Source: an uncultured Allobosea sp.
GTDB lineage: Bacteria; Pseudomonadota; Alphaproteobacteria; Rhizobiales; Beijerinckiaceae
DNA length: 64,000 nucleotides
NCBI RefSeq assembly: GCF_945956895.1
Contig: NZ_CAMFJF010000008.1
Span: 1 to 64,000, forward strand
Direction: 5' to 3'
The stretch's first letter is position 1, and every line of letters starts with the position of its first letter. Made by a program: the position numbers and the translations under genes. Of the stretch, positions 31,818-40,130 are shown in pieces. Under the pieces are notes generated by a model. The model did not search any database, was not told where the DNA came from, and saw only the letters and a program-made list of their open reading frames with translations.

Positions 31818-32705
31818 ATGACACAGGAACAGGATGACGATCAGGTCGCAGAAGCGCCGTCGGCCGCTCTCGCGACCTTGGCCGACGCGGCGAGCCTCGC
31901 CGGCGCGGCCAGCAAGAAGCGCGGCATCTGCGCCATCAGCGGGCAGGAGACGGCGCGAAAGAACCTCGTCGAGGTCGGCACGCTGCGCCCCGCGCTGGCC
32001 GACCATATCCGCAATGATTTCCCGGATATGCCCGATCACGCGCTGATCAGCCTGAAGGAACTCGCGCGCTACCGCACGCGCTATGTCGAGGAAATCCTGC
32101 GCGAGGAGCACGGCGAATATTCCGACCTCGACCGCGAGGTCGCCGAAAGCATTGCCCGGCAGGAGACCATCGCCGAGAATGTCGAGGATGATTTCGAGGA
32201 GCACCGCACGCTGGGCGAGCGCTTTTCCGACAATCTCGCGAGCTTCGGCGGCTCCTGGGCCTTCCTGATCAGCTTTGGTTTCGTGCTGGTCGTCTGGATG
32301 GCGATCAATGCCTTGATGGGCGATGCCAAGGCCTTCGATCCCTATCCCTTCATCCTGCTGAACCTCGTGCTGTCTTGCATCGCGGCGGTGCAGGCGCCGA
32401 TCATCATGATGAGCCAGAAGCGGCAGGAGTCGAAGGATCGCCTGCGTTCGCTCAACGACTATCAGGTCAATCTCAAGGCCGAGCTCGAAATCCGCCATCT
32501 GCACGAGAAGATGGACCATCTCGTCACCCGGCAATGGCAGCGTCTCGCAGAGATCCAGCAGGTCCAGTTGGAGATGCTGCAGGAGACGCAATTGCCGAAG
32601 GCGCGGGCGAAGCGACGCAAGAAGCCGGCAGCCAAGAAGAAGCGCACGAAGCCGGCCGAGGCGGTGGCTACTCCTCTGCCCGACAAGCCGGAAGGCGAGA
32701 ACTAG
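31818..32705 (+). CDS. DUF1003 membrane protein with basic C-terminal tail
   Basis: A 295-residue DUF1003 protein. The cytosolic N-terminus (1-140) carries a charged helix with HIRNDFPDMPDHALISLKEL; two TM helices lie at about 146-166 and 177-198 separated by DPYPFILLN, the DUF1003 core; then a coiled coil (about 200-258) and a Lys/Arg/Pro/Ala-rich tail (261-285). Start ATG 31818 is taken; 33 more in-frame residues upstream lack family character. Function of DUF1003 is unknown. The tail resembles histone H1-like DNA- or membrane-binding segments, which is inference. Confidence 0.82.
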   Translation: MTQEQDDDQVAEAPSAALATLADAASLAGAASKKRGICAISGQETARKNLVEVGTLRPALADHIRNDFPDMPDHALISLKELARYRTRYVEEILREEHGEYSDLDREVAESIARQETIAENVEDDFEEHRTLGERFSDNLASFGGSWAFLISFGFVLVVWMAINALMGDAKAFDPYPFILLNLVLSCIAAVQAPIIMMSQKRQESKDRLRSLNDYQVNLKAELEIRHLHEKMDHLVTRQWQRLAEIQQVQLEMLQETQLPKARAKRRKKPAAKKKRTKPAEAVATPLPDKPEGEN

Positions 32706-32733
32706 GCCGTTCGAATTTCCGCGGAACCACGCC

Positions 32734-32821
32734 GTCATCCCGGGCTTGCCCCGGGATCCATCGTCGGGTGCGGCGCTCTACGATGGATCCCGGATCTCCG
32801 CTCTGCTGCGTCCGGGATGAC
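32734..32821. repeat. Dispersed palindrome, GTCATCCCGGGCTTG family (copy 2)
   Basis: An 88-base imperfect palindrome in the 225-base gap between the DUF1003 gene and the next binding protein. The left arm GTCATCCCGGGCTTGCCCCG and right arm TCCGGGATGAC (ending 32821), with inner GGGATCCATCG / CGATGGATCCCGGATC, match the copies at 22741 and 45561. No gene is seen in the rest of the gap. Confidence 0.85.
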
Positions 32822-32930
32822 GCGCTCTCTACGAGTGTCGTGCGCTTCAGGAACATCCCGCCCTTCGCTTGACTCCCCAACCTCCCATCGGTCTTTTCGT
32901 CGGCAAACGAATCCGATCGGGAGGATCATC

Positions 32931-33959
32931 ATGGTTGCTTTGCGTTTTGCGCCTGTTGGCGCGCTCTTCGCCGGCCTGGCTTTCACGGCTCCGGCCTTCG
33001 CCCAGGGGCAGGTCACGGTCTACTGCTCGATCCTCGAGGAGCAGTGCCGCGAGGGCGCGGCGATGTTCGAGAAGGCGACCGGCATCAAGGTCTCGATGGT
33101 CCGCAAGAGCACCGGCGAGGTCTATGCGCAGGTCAAGGCCGAGGCCAGCAACCCGCGCGGCGACGTCTGGTGGGGCGGGCCGGGCGAGCCGCATCTCCAG
33201 GCGGCCGACGAAGGCCTGCTCGACGAGTACAAGTCACCGAAGCTGCCGGAGCTGCATGACTGGGCGCAGCGCCATGCCGAGCAGTCGAAATTCCGCACCA
33301 ACGGCATCTATCTCGGCGCGCTCGGCGTCGGCTACAACACCGAAGTCCTGAAGAAGAAGGGCATCGCCCCGCCGAAATGCTGGGCCGACCTGCTCGATCC
33401 CAAGCTGCGCGACGAGGTCCAGATCGCCGATCCCAGCTCCTCGGGCACGGCCTATGTCTTCCTGGCGACCACGGTGCAGCGCCTCGGCGAGGAGAAGGGC
33501 TTCGAGTTCCTCAAGAGCCTGCACAAGAACATCAGCCAGTACACCAAGTCCGGCATCGCCCCGGTCAAGGCGGCGGCGCTCGGCGAGACGGCGGTCGGCA
33601 TCGCCTTCATCCACGACATGCTGACGCAGAAGCTGCAGGGCGCGCCGATCGAGACCGTCGCCCCTTGTGAGGGCACCGGCTACGAGACCGGCTCGGTCTC
33701 GATCATCAAGGGCGGCAAGAACCCGGAAGCCGCCCGCAAATTCGTCGATTTCACGCTCTCGCCCGATGCCCAGAACATCAATGCGAAGCTGAAGATCAAC
33801 TCGATCCCCTCGAACAAGAATTCGCTACTCTCGCCGGATGCGCCGAAATTCTCCGAGATGAAGCTGATCGACTACGATACCCCGCGCTGGGGCTCGCCGG
33901 CCGAGCGCTCGCGCCTGCTCAAGAAGTTCGACACCGAGGTCAAGGCGCTGCCGCGCTGA
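32931..33959 (+). CDS. ABC transporter substrate-binding protein, AfuA/FutA-like, orphan
   Basis: A 342-residue periplasmic binding protein with a signal peptide (about 1-24, ending APAFAQG). The mature start VTVYCSILEEQCREGAAMFE and the DVWWGGPGEPHLQAADEGLL region fit the iron(III)/phosphonate group of family-1 binding proteins. It has a GGGAGGATC site upstream of ATG 32931. No permease or ATPase gene is adjacent: ureE follows on the same strand and a repeat precedes. It must borrow a transporter elsewhere or be a leftover. Ligand unknown; iron-type tyrosine pairs are not obvious. Confidence 0.8.
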   Translation: MVALRFAPVGALFAGLAFTAPAFAQGQVTVYCSILEEQCREGAAMFEKATGIKVSMVRKSTGEVYAQVKAEASNPRGDVWWGGPGEPHLQAADEGLLDEYKSPKLPELHDWAQRHAEQSKFRTNGIYLGALGVGYNTEVLKKKGIAPPKCWADLLDPKLRDEVQIADPSSSGTAYVFLATTVQRLGEEKGFEFLKSLHKNISQYTKSGIAPVKAAALGETAVGIAFIHDMLTQKLQGAPIETVAPCEGTGYETGSVSIIKGGKNPEAARKFVDFTLSPDAQNINAKLKINSIPSNKNSLLSPDAPKFSEMKLIDYDTPRWGSPAERSRLLKKFDTEVKALPR

Positions 33960-33983
33960 GACCATCTGCGGCATCCAGGCTTG

Positions 33984-34009
33984 GTAGCACGGCCGCCGGT
34001 TTGTGCTAC
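33984..34009 (+). terminator. Weak hairpin after the orphan binding protein gene
   Basis: GTAGCAC (33984-33990) and GTGCTAC (34003-34009) form a seven-base stem with a 12-base loop, 24 bases after the stop. No U-tract follows, so termination is uncertain; it could equally be a regulatory hairpin in the ureE leader. Confidence 0.3.
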
Positions 34010-34070
34010 TAAGCTGCGATCCGGGCTCGGGCGCGTGGCGCCTTGGCCTCAAGCCATGGGATCGCCGCCG

Positions 34071-34733
34071 ATGCTTCGCGCCACCTCCGTTCTCCGCAAG
34101 GCCGCCGTCAAGGCCGAGCGCGTCGTCGATACGCTGCCACTGGGCCATCGCGATCGCGAGATCAACGGCGTGACCGTGCGGGCGACGGGCGGGCTGGAAT
34201 TCGCGATCTCGCTCGACAAGGTGACGACGCTGAACGACGGCGACGCGCTGAAGCTGGAAGACGGCACGCTGGTCCAGATCAAGGCGGCGCCGGAGAGCCT
34301 GCTGGAGATCCGCGCCGAGAACCCGCTGCGGCTGGTGCGCCTCGCCTGGCACCTCGGCGGCCATCATATCCCGGCCGAGATGACGGCTGATGCGCTCTAC
34401 GTCCCGAACGACGCGGCGCTCGGCGAGCTGGTGCGCGGGCAGGGCTGTTCGATGACGGTGGTCGAGCGTCCGTTCCAGCCGGAAGCGGAGGTCCATCACC
34501 ACGCCCATGGCGACGATTGTGGCTGCGGGCACGATCATCATCATGGCCATGAGCATGACCACGCGCATCATGACCACGATCACGCGCATGACCATAAGCA
34601 CGAGCACCATCACGCCCATGGCGAAGGTTGCGGCTGCGGCCATGACCACGATCATCACGGCCACGGTCACCACGATCATGGTCACGGCCATGGCGCCGCG
34701 CATGGCCACAAGGGCCATTCCCACGATCATTGA
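34071..34733 (+). CDS. ureE: Urease accessory nickel chaperone UreE with very long His-rich tail
   Basis: A 220-residue UreE, which delivers nickel to urease. Residues about 1-70 form the peptide-binding domain, 71-140 the metal-binding domain with LAWHLGGHHIPAEM (conserved His region at 94-99). Residues 142-220 are an extreme metal-binding tail with about 37 histidines by my count plus two CGC motifs (C150/C152, C187/C189). No urease structural or other ure genes are in this window, so the gene is isolated. ATG 34071 is preferred; ATG 34056 would add five residues. A terminator follows. Confidence 0.92.
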   Translation: MLRATSVLRKAAVKAERVVDTLPLGHRDREINGVTVRATGGLEFAISLDKVTTLNDGDALKLEDGTLVQIKAAPESLLEIRAENPLRLVRLAWHLGGHHIPAEMTADALYVPNDAALGELVRGQGCSMTVVERPFQPEAEVHHHAHGDDCGCGHDHHHGHEHDHAHHDHDHAHDHKHEHHHAHGEGCGCGHDHDHHGHGHHDHGHGHGAAHGHKGHSHDH

Positions 34734-34759
34734 GGCAGCAAGCGCCGCGGAATCGTTGC

Positions 34760-34785
34760 AAAGGCGGGCCCTGAGGCCCGCCTTT
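34760..34785. terminator. Bidirectional terminator between ureE and uxuA
   Basis: AAAGGCGGGCC (34760-34770), loop CTGA, and GGCCCGCCTTT (34775-34785) form a perfect 11-base stem with A/T ends, so that it can work in both directions. It lies between the convergent ureE and mannonate dehydratase genes. Confidence 0.85.
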
Positions 34786-34791
34786 CGCATT

Positions 34792-35988
34792 TCAGGCCGC
34801 GTAGCCCTTGATCTGCGCCAGCGCGGTCATCACGCCGCGGAGCTCCGCGAGCCCCCGCAGGCGCCCGACGGCGGGGTAGCCCGGAAAGCTGCCCTTGCCG
34901 ACATCGTCGAGCAGTTCGTGGCCATGGTCGGGCCGCATCGGGATCTGCCAGTGCTTGTGACCGGCGGCCCTGCGGCGCTGCTCCTCGGCCATCAGCGCAT
35001 CGACCAGTGCGACCATGTCGGTATCGCCGCCGAGATGCTCTGCCTCCATGAAGGAGCCGTCCGGGTCCTTGGCGACGTTGCGCAGATGCGCGAACCAGAT
35101 CTTGTCGGCGAACCGCCGCGCGATCTTGGGCACGTCGTTCTTCGGATTGGCCCCGAGCGAGCCCGAGCACAGGGTCAGCCCGTTCGACGGCGAGTCGACC
35201 GAGCCGAGGATGTAGGCGATGTCGTCCTCGGTCGAGCAGATCCGCGGCAGGCCGAAGAGCGAGCGCGGCGGATCGTCCGGGTGGATGCACATGCGGATGC
35301 CGACTTCCTCGGCTGTCGGGACGATCGCCTCCAGAAAGCGCTTCAGGTTGGCGCGCAGCTTGTCATGGGTCATGCCGGCATAGCACTCCAGGATGCGGGC
35401 AAGGCCGGGCAGGTCGTAGCGGTCGAAAGCGCCGGGCAGCCCGGCCATGACGCTGGAGAGCAGCCGGTCGCGATCGGCCTGCGTCGAGTTGTCGAACCAG
35501 GCCTTGGCCTTGTCCATCACCTCGGCGGAATGGCCCTCGGCGGCGCCCTTGCGCTTCAGCATGAAATGGTCGAGCGCGATATATTCATGCAGGTTGAAGC
35601 GCAAAGCTGTGCCGCCGCCCGGCAGCTTGTGGGCAAGCTCGGTGCGGGTCCAGTCGAGCACCGGCATGAAATTGTAGCAGATCACCTCAAGGCCGCAGGC
35701 GGCGAGGTTGCGCATCGACTGGCGGTAGTTCTCGAAGATGGTTTCGAGGTCGCCTTCGCCGATCTTGACGCTCTCATGGATCGGCAGGCTCTCGACCACT
35801 TTCCATTCGAGGCCGAGGCTCTTGTCGCTGCGGACGATCGCCTGGCGCTTCTCGATCTCCTCGATGCTCCAGACCACGCCATAGGGGATCTGGTGCAGCG
35901 AGTTGACGATGCCGGTCGCGCCGGCCTGCCGGGCCTGCGCGAGAGTCACGACATCGTCCGGCCCGAACCAGCGCCAGCATTGTTCCAT
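34792..35988 (-). CDS. uxuA: Mannonate dehydratase
   Basis: A 398-residue UxuA, which dehydrates D-mannonate to 2-keto-3-deoxygluconate in the hexuronate route. Family features: start MEQCWRWFGPDDVVTL with GIVNSLHQIPYGVVW, the metal-site region CIHPDDPPRSLFGLPRI, then NGLTLCSGSLGANPKND and IWFAHLRNV, and C-terminal PMRPDHGHELLDD. The fold is a TIM barrel with Mn/Fe bound. It lies 45 bases downstream of the GntR regulator on the same strand, so both are probably one operon. Length normal. Confidence 0.95.
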   Translation of the reverse strand: MEQCWRWFGPDDVVTLAQARQAGATGIVNSLHQIPYGVVWSIEEIEKRQAIVRSDKSLGLEWKVVESLPIHESVKIGEGDLETIFENYRQSMRNLAACGLEVICYNFMPVLDWTRTELAHKLPGGGTALRFNLHEYIALDHFMLKRKGAAEGHSAEVMDKAKAWFDNSTQADRDRLLSSVMAGLPGAFDRYDLPGLARILECYAGMTHDKLRANLKRFLEAIVPTAEEVGIRMCIHPDDPPRSLFGLPRICSTEDDIAYILGSVDSPSNGLTLCSGSLGANPKNDVPKIARRFADKIWFAHLRNVAKDPDGSFMEAEHLGGDTDMVALVDALMAEEQRRRAAGHKHWQIPMRPDHGHELLDDVGKGSFPGYPAVGRLRGLAELRGVMTALAQIKGYAA

Positions 35989-36033
35989 GGTCTGCTATCC
36001 TTGTGAGAAATGTCGCTGTGCGGCAGAGCTGCG

Positions 36034-36729
36034 TCAGGGGTCTTCGTGGGCGAGGCGGGAATCGTCGAAGGCATCCGCATGGTCCTTCGCGATCGTGTCG
36101 ATCGTCGCGAAGACAGTGCGCAGATGCGCTCGCATCGCCGCCTCCGCGCCCTTCGCGTCGTGCTTCATCACGCAGGCGGCGATGACCCTGTGCTCGTTCA
36201 GGATCACCTCGGACCAGGATGGCGTCTCCAGCGAGAGGCAGCGCACGCGGTCCATCTGGGCCTTCACGCCCTCGATCATGCTCCAGACGGCGCGGTGGCC
36301 GGCGATGCGCGAGATCTCGGCATGGAACACCTCGTCGAGGCGGAAGATCTCGGAGCGCTCGCCTCGCCGCACGGCTTCCGCCTGTTCCTCGACCAAGGCT
36401 GCGAGGCGGCGGCAATCGGCGTCGCCGATGCGCTGGGCAGCGAGCACGACGGTGCGGCACTCCAGCGTCTCGCGCACGAATTGGCTGTCATGGACGGCGG
36501 CGAGATCGATCGGCGCGACGAAGGTGCCGACCTGCGGCACGGCGACGAGGAAGCCCTCGTCGACCAGGCGTTTGAACGCTTCGCGCACCGGAGTGCGGCT
36601 GACGCCGAAGCGCAAAGCCATCCGCGCCTCCGACATCGATTCGCGTGGTTTCAGCGCGCCGCTGATCACATCGCTGCGCAGGACGTTGTATATCTGGTCA
36701 GTACTATGTCGGGTTGCGGGGTGGGCCAT
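36034..36729 (-). CDS. GntR (FadR/FCD) transcriptional regulator
   Basis: A 231-residue regulator with an N-terminal winged helix (about 8-75: TDQIYNVLRSDVISGALKPRE, then RFGVSRTPVREAFKRL) and an FCD ligand domain (about 85-215) with likely metal ligands D/H in DEVFHAEIS and HRVIAACVMKHD. ATG 36729 is used: the open frame runs 54 codons further, but that part covers the operator region. It precedes uxuA and diverges from a transporter operon, so control of both by a hexuronate-derived ligand is likely (inference, UxuR/ExuR-like role). Confidence 0.88.
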   Translation of the reverse strand: MAHPATRHSTDQIYNVLRSDVISGALKPRESMSEARMALRFGVSRTPVREAFKRLVDEGFLVAVPQVGTFVAPIDLAAVHDSQFVRETLECRTVVLAAQRIGDADCRRLAALVEEQAEAVRRGERSEIFRLDEVFHAEISRIAGHRAVWSMIEGVKAQMDRVRCLSLETPSWSEVILNEHRVIAACVMKHDAKGAEAAMRAHLRTVFATIDTIAKDHADAFDDSRLAHEDP

Positions 36730-36746
36730 TGCCAAGCTCTCGACGA

Positions 36747-36758
36747 CTAGTATACTAG
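36747..36758. promoter_or_regulatory. Palindromic operator candidate for the GntR regulator
   Basis: CTAGTATACTAG is a perfect 12-base palindrome 18 bases upstream of the regulator start. Its core TAGTATACTA is close to the TGGTATACCA core known for E. coli UxuR/ExuR, GntR-family hexuronate regulators. In a high-GC region such an AT-rich palindrome stands out. It sits in the 160-base divergent gap and may control both the regulator-uxuA operon and the transporter operon. Confidence 0.6.
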
Positions 36759-36889
36759 GATACCGACCAACCGGGGGCTGCGTCAACTTGGCAGGTTCCC
36801 GTGTCGAGTGGCAGGGACGGGATCGCGGCAGCCGGACCAGCACAACATAAAAAGTTGATAAGCGGGCATCCGCATCTGGAGGAGAAAAC

Positions 36890-38080
36890 ATGGCTCACGA
36901 CAGCATCAATCGGCGTCATTTCATCGGCGGCGTTGCCGGTCTCGGCGTCGCGGCGCATGCACCGGGCGTCTTCGCGCAGCAGCTCAAGCTGCCGGCATCC
37001 CCACTGACGATCAGCGTCATCGACGTCGGCGGGGCGCTGGCCCTCGTCCAGACGCCGCTGGAGAACTATCCGAAGGCCAATCCCAAGGCCGTCTCACGCA
37101 TGGTCTTCACCAAAGCCCCGGCGCCGGAGCTCCCGGCCAAGCTGAAGGCCCAGCAGAATGCCGGCCGCCTCGATATCGATCTCGTCATCGGCGGCCTGGA
37201 CGTGCTTTCGGCCGGCATTGACCAGAAGCTCTGGGTCGATCTGCTGCCGCGCCTGCAGGCTGAATTGCCGAAGCCGGAGGATATCTACCTCAAGCCGGCG
37301 CTCGCCATGCACAATCTCGGACAGGGTCAGGCCATGGCGATGGTCTATTACCCCTCCGGCCCGCTGCTCGAATACATGCCGGATCGCGTCAAGCAGGTGC
37401 CGACCACGGCCGAGGAGCTGCTGGCCTGGACCAAGCAGAACAAGAACCGCTTCTTCTACGGCCGTCCGGCCAATTCCGGCCCCGGTCGTACCTGGATCAT
37501 GGGCCTGCCCTATCTCCTCGGCGACAAGGACCCGAAGGATCCGGAGAAGGGCTGGGACAAGACCTGGGCCTACCTGAAGGAGCTCGGTGAGAACATCGAG
37601 TACTATCCGGGCGGCACCGGCCAGACGATGAAAGAACTCGGCGACGGCTCGCGCGACATCATCGTCTCGACCACCGGCTGGGACATCAACCCGCGCGTGC
37701 TCGGCATCGTGCCGAAGGAAGCCAAGGTCCAGGCGCTCAAGGGCTTCCACTGGGTCACCGACGCCCAGTACATGATGATCCCGAAGGGCGTCTCCGACGA
37801 GAAGCTCAACGTGCTGCTCGACCTGATCCGCCACATGCTGACGCCCGCTCAGCAGGCCTATACCTATGACGAGGGCTATTTCTATCCGGGCCCGGCGGTG
37901 AAGGACGTGCCGCTCTCGATGGCGCCGGCTTCCAGCCAGAAGGCCATCGCCGAGTTCGGCCGGCCCGAATACGAGAAGCTGATCGCCGACAACCCGATGG
38001 AAACCCCGCTCAACCCCGACAAGATGGTCATCGCCTTCCGCATCTGGGACGAGACGGTCGGCGGCGCCAAGAAGAAGTAA
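36890..38080 (+). CDS. ABC transporter substrate-binding protein (PotD-type), Tat-exported
   Basis: A 396-residue binding protein. The N-terminus HDSINRRHFIGGVAGLGVAA is a Tat signal (twin arginine at 8-9), cleaved near GVFAQQ. The mature part has the layout of PotD/spermidine-type binding proteins, with ENYPKANPKAVSRMVFTK and the C-terminal YTYDEGYFYPGPAVKDV. A GGAGGAG site precedes the ATG. It heads a complete transporter operon (ATPase and two permeases follow) divergent from the GntR-uxuA unit. The ligand is probably an organic acid or sugar acid by context, not polyamine; not proven. Confidence 0.85.
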   Translation: MAHDSINRRHFIGGVAGLGVAAHAPGVFAQQLKLPASPLTISVIDVGGALALVQTPLENYPKANPKAVSRMVFTKAPAPELPAKLKAQQNAGRLDIDLVIGGLDVLSAGIDQKLWVDLLPRLQAELPKPEDIYLKPALAMHNLGQGQAMAMVYYPSGPLLEYMPDRVKQVPTTAEELLAWTKQNKNRFFYGRPANSGPGRTWIMGLPYLLGDKDPKDPEKGWDKTWAYLKELGENIEYYPGGTGQTMKELGDGSRDIIVSTTGWDINPRVLGIVPKEAKVQALKGFHWVTDAQYMMIPKGVSDEKLNVLLDLIRHMLTPAQQAYTYDEGYFYPGPAVKDVPLSMAPASSQKAIAEFGRPEYEKLIADNPMETPLNPDKMVIAFRIWDETVGGAKKK

Positions 38081-38090
38081 GACTGGTTGC

Positions 38091-38127
38091 GGCGGCGGGC
38101 ATCGGTATCGCTCCGAGGCCCGCCGCC
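38091..38127 (+). promoter_or_regulatory. Intra-operon hairpin after the binding protein gene
   Basis: GGCGGCGGGC (38091-38100) pairs with GCCCGCCGCC (38118-38127) around a 17-base loop, just after the binding protein stop and before the ATPase gene. Such hairpins often protect the binding protein mRNA and reduce downstream expression, giving excess binding protein. No U-run, so not a full terminator. Confidence 0.55.
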
Positions 38128-38165
38128 GGTTCCTTCGACCCCGTTCTCAGATCCATCCGGAAGCC

Positions 38166-39239
38166 ATGACCATCAACGCAGCCTCGTTCCGCGAGCTTCG
38201 GCTCGACCGTCTGAGCCGTGACTTCGGCACCCATAACGCGCTCAAGGACGTCTCGCTGACGATCGGCAAGGGCGAGTTCATCGCGCTGCTCGGCCCGTCA
38301 GGCTGCGGCAAGTCGACGACGCTGAACCTGATCGCGGGCCTGCTGCCGGCAACCGGCGGTGGCATCTGGCTCGACGACAAGCGCATCGACCCCTTAAGGC
38401 CGGAAGAGCGCGGCTTCGGTATGGTCTTCCAGAACTACGCCCTGTTTCCGCATATGAGCGTGAACAAGAATATCGGCTTCGGCCTGAAGATGCGCGGCGT
38501 CTCCAAGGCGGAGATCGACAAGCGCGTCGCCGAGGCTGCCGCGCTGGTGCGCCTGCAGGGCCAGACCGAGAAATTGCCCGGCCAGCTCTCCGGCGGCCAG
38601 CAGCAGCGCGTCGCCATTGCCCGCGCGATCGTCGTCGAGCCGCCGCTCGTGCTGATGGACGAGCCGCTTTCGAATCTCGACGCCAAGCTGCGTCTGGAGA
38701 TGCGCGCCGAAATCCGCCGCATCCACAACACGCTCGGCGCCACCACGATCTACGTCACCCACGATCAGGAAGAGGCGCTTTCGCTCGCCGACCGCATCGT
38801 GGTGCTGCGCGACGGCCAGGTCCGCCAGGTCGGCACGCCGGAGGACCTGTTCATGCGGCCTGACCATCTCGACGTCGCGGAGTTCATGGGCTTCCGCAAC
38901 AAGGTGAAGGGCAAGGTCGCATCAGTCGGCGACGGCAAGGCGACGGTCACTGTGGGCGATGCGCAGATTTCCGGCCGCGCGCGCAATGCGGTTTCCGCCG
39001 GTGCCGAAGGTTATCTGGCGATCCGCCCGGAAGACCTGCATCCGGTCGCTTCCGGTCAGCCCGGCCTCAAGGCGCAGGTCGTCTCGACCGAGTTCCGCGG
39101 CCGTGAGTTCGTCGGCTTCGCCCGCATGGCCGATGGCACGGACCTGTCCTTCCTCGCCCATGACAAGCTCAGCCCCGGCGAGGCGGTGACGCTCGCGGCC
39201 GATCCTGACCGCGTCCTCGTCTATGGAGCGGTGGCGTGA
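38166..39239 (+). CDS. ABC transporter ATP-binding protein (PotA/UgpC-like)
   Basis: A 357-residue ATPase of the importer in this operon. Walker A GPSGCGKST at 43-51, Q-loop Q89 (VFQNYALFPHM), signature LSGGQQQR at 141-148, Walker B LVLMDEP at 161-167, switch H199. The C-terminal about 240-357 is a TOBE regulatory domain. The TGA overlaps the first permease start (GTG at 39236). The MalK/PotA-type long form fits type I importers with two different permease subunits. Confidence 0.93.
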   Translation: MTINAASFRELRLDRLSRDFGTHNALKDVSLTIGKGEFIALLGPSGCGKSTTLNLIAGLLPATGGGIWLDDKRIDPLRPEERGFGMVFQNYALFPHMSVNKNIGFGLKMRGVSKAEIDKRVAEAAALVRLQGQTEKLPGQLSGGQQQRVAIARAIVVEPPLVLMDEPLSNLDAKLRLEMRAEIRRIHNTLGATTIYVTHDQEEALSLADRIVVLRDGQVRQVGTPEDLFMRPDHLDVAEFMGFRNKVKGKVASVGDGKATVTVGDAQISGRARNAVSAGAEGYLAIRPEDLHPVASGQPGLKAQVVSTEFRGREFVGFARMADGTDLSFLAHDKLSPGEAVTLAADPDRVLVYGAVA

Positions 39240-40126
39240 GCACCGACGTCTCTTCCATCCCGCTGAAGCAGCGGCTGGCGGCGAAGGGGCTCGACGGGCT
39301 GACGCTGCTCGTCGTTCCCGCGATCCTGTTCCTGCTGGCGCTGTTCATCTACCCGTTCCTTTACGGGCTCGTGCTCTCCTTCGAGCCGAAGCAGGGCGGC
39401 ATGTTCGCCAATTACCAGCGCTTCTTCTCCGACCGCTTCCTCTATGGGACGATCGCGACGACGCTCTGGCTCGCCCTGCCGGTGACGGTCGCGACATTGC
39501 TGCTGGCGATCCCGATCGCCTTCCGCGTCCGCCTGATGAAGAACCAGCGCCTGCTGACCACGATCCTGGTGATTCCGATCACGCTCGGCACCGTGCTCGT
39601 CGCCGAAGGCCTGCTGAACTATCTCGGGCCGCAGGGCTGGTTCAACCGCGTCCTGATGACCTTCGGCATCATCTCCTCGCCCGTGAAGCTGCTCCATAAC
39701 TACTGGGGCGTGATGCTCTCGCTGGTCATCACCGGCTTCCCCTTCACCTTCCTGCTGACGCTCTCCTATCTCTCCGGCATCGATCCCGCGCTGGAGAATG
39801 CGGGCGCGACCCTGGGGGCGGGGCCTTGGGAACGCTTCAAGCACATTCTCTTCCCGCTGCTGCTGCCGGGGCTCGCGATCACCTTCTGCCTGAGCTTCGT
39901 GCAGGCCTTCTCGGTCTTCCCTTCGGCGGTGTTGCTCGGCGCGCCCTCGGGGCCGACACGCGTGATCTCGATCGCGGCCTATCAGGCGGCCTTCGAGGAA
40001 TACGACTACTCCATGGCTTCGGCCGTCGCGATGATCATGGGCGTGGTCCAGCTCGCCATCGTCGTCGTGGTGCTGGCCGCGCGCGGCCTGCTGTATCGCG
40101 GCCCTGCCGGCGGCGGAAAGGGCTGA
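39236..40126 (+). CDS. ABC transporter permease (PotB-like)
   Basis: A 296-residue permease with six TM helices (first about 23-45, LLVVPAILFLLALFIYPFLYG). The EAA loop contacting the ATPase is visible as GIDPALENAGATLGAGPWERFKHILFPLLLPG split over about 181-212. GTG start at 39236 overlaps the ATPase stop. The second permease starts four bases after its stop. Together they form the heterodimeric channel. Confidence 0.9.
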   Translation: MSTDVSSIPLKQRLAAKGLDGLTLLVVPAILFLLALFIYPFLYGLVLSFEPKQGGMFANYQRFFSDRFLYGTIATTLWLALPVTVATLLLAIPIAFRVRLMKNQRLLTTILVIPITLGTVLVAEGLLNYLGPQGWFNRVLMTFGIISSPVKLLHNYWGVMLSLVITGFPFTFLLTLSYLSGIDPALENAGATLGAGPWERFKHILFPLLLPGLAITFCLSFVQAFSVFPSAVLLGAPSGPTRVISIAAYQAAFEEYDYSMASAVAMIMGVVQLAIVVVVLAARGLLYRGPAGGGKG

Positions 40127-40130
40127 TCCG

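Noticed and set aside
33960..34070. tRNA gene in the gap before ureE
   Set aside because: A seven-base stem is present, but no cloverleaf, T-loop sequence or anticodon arm can be formed.
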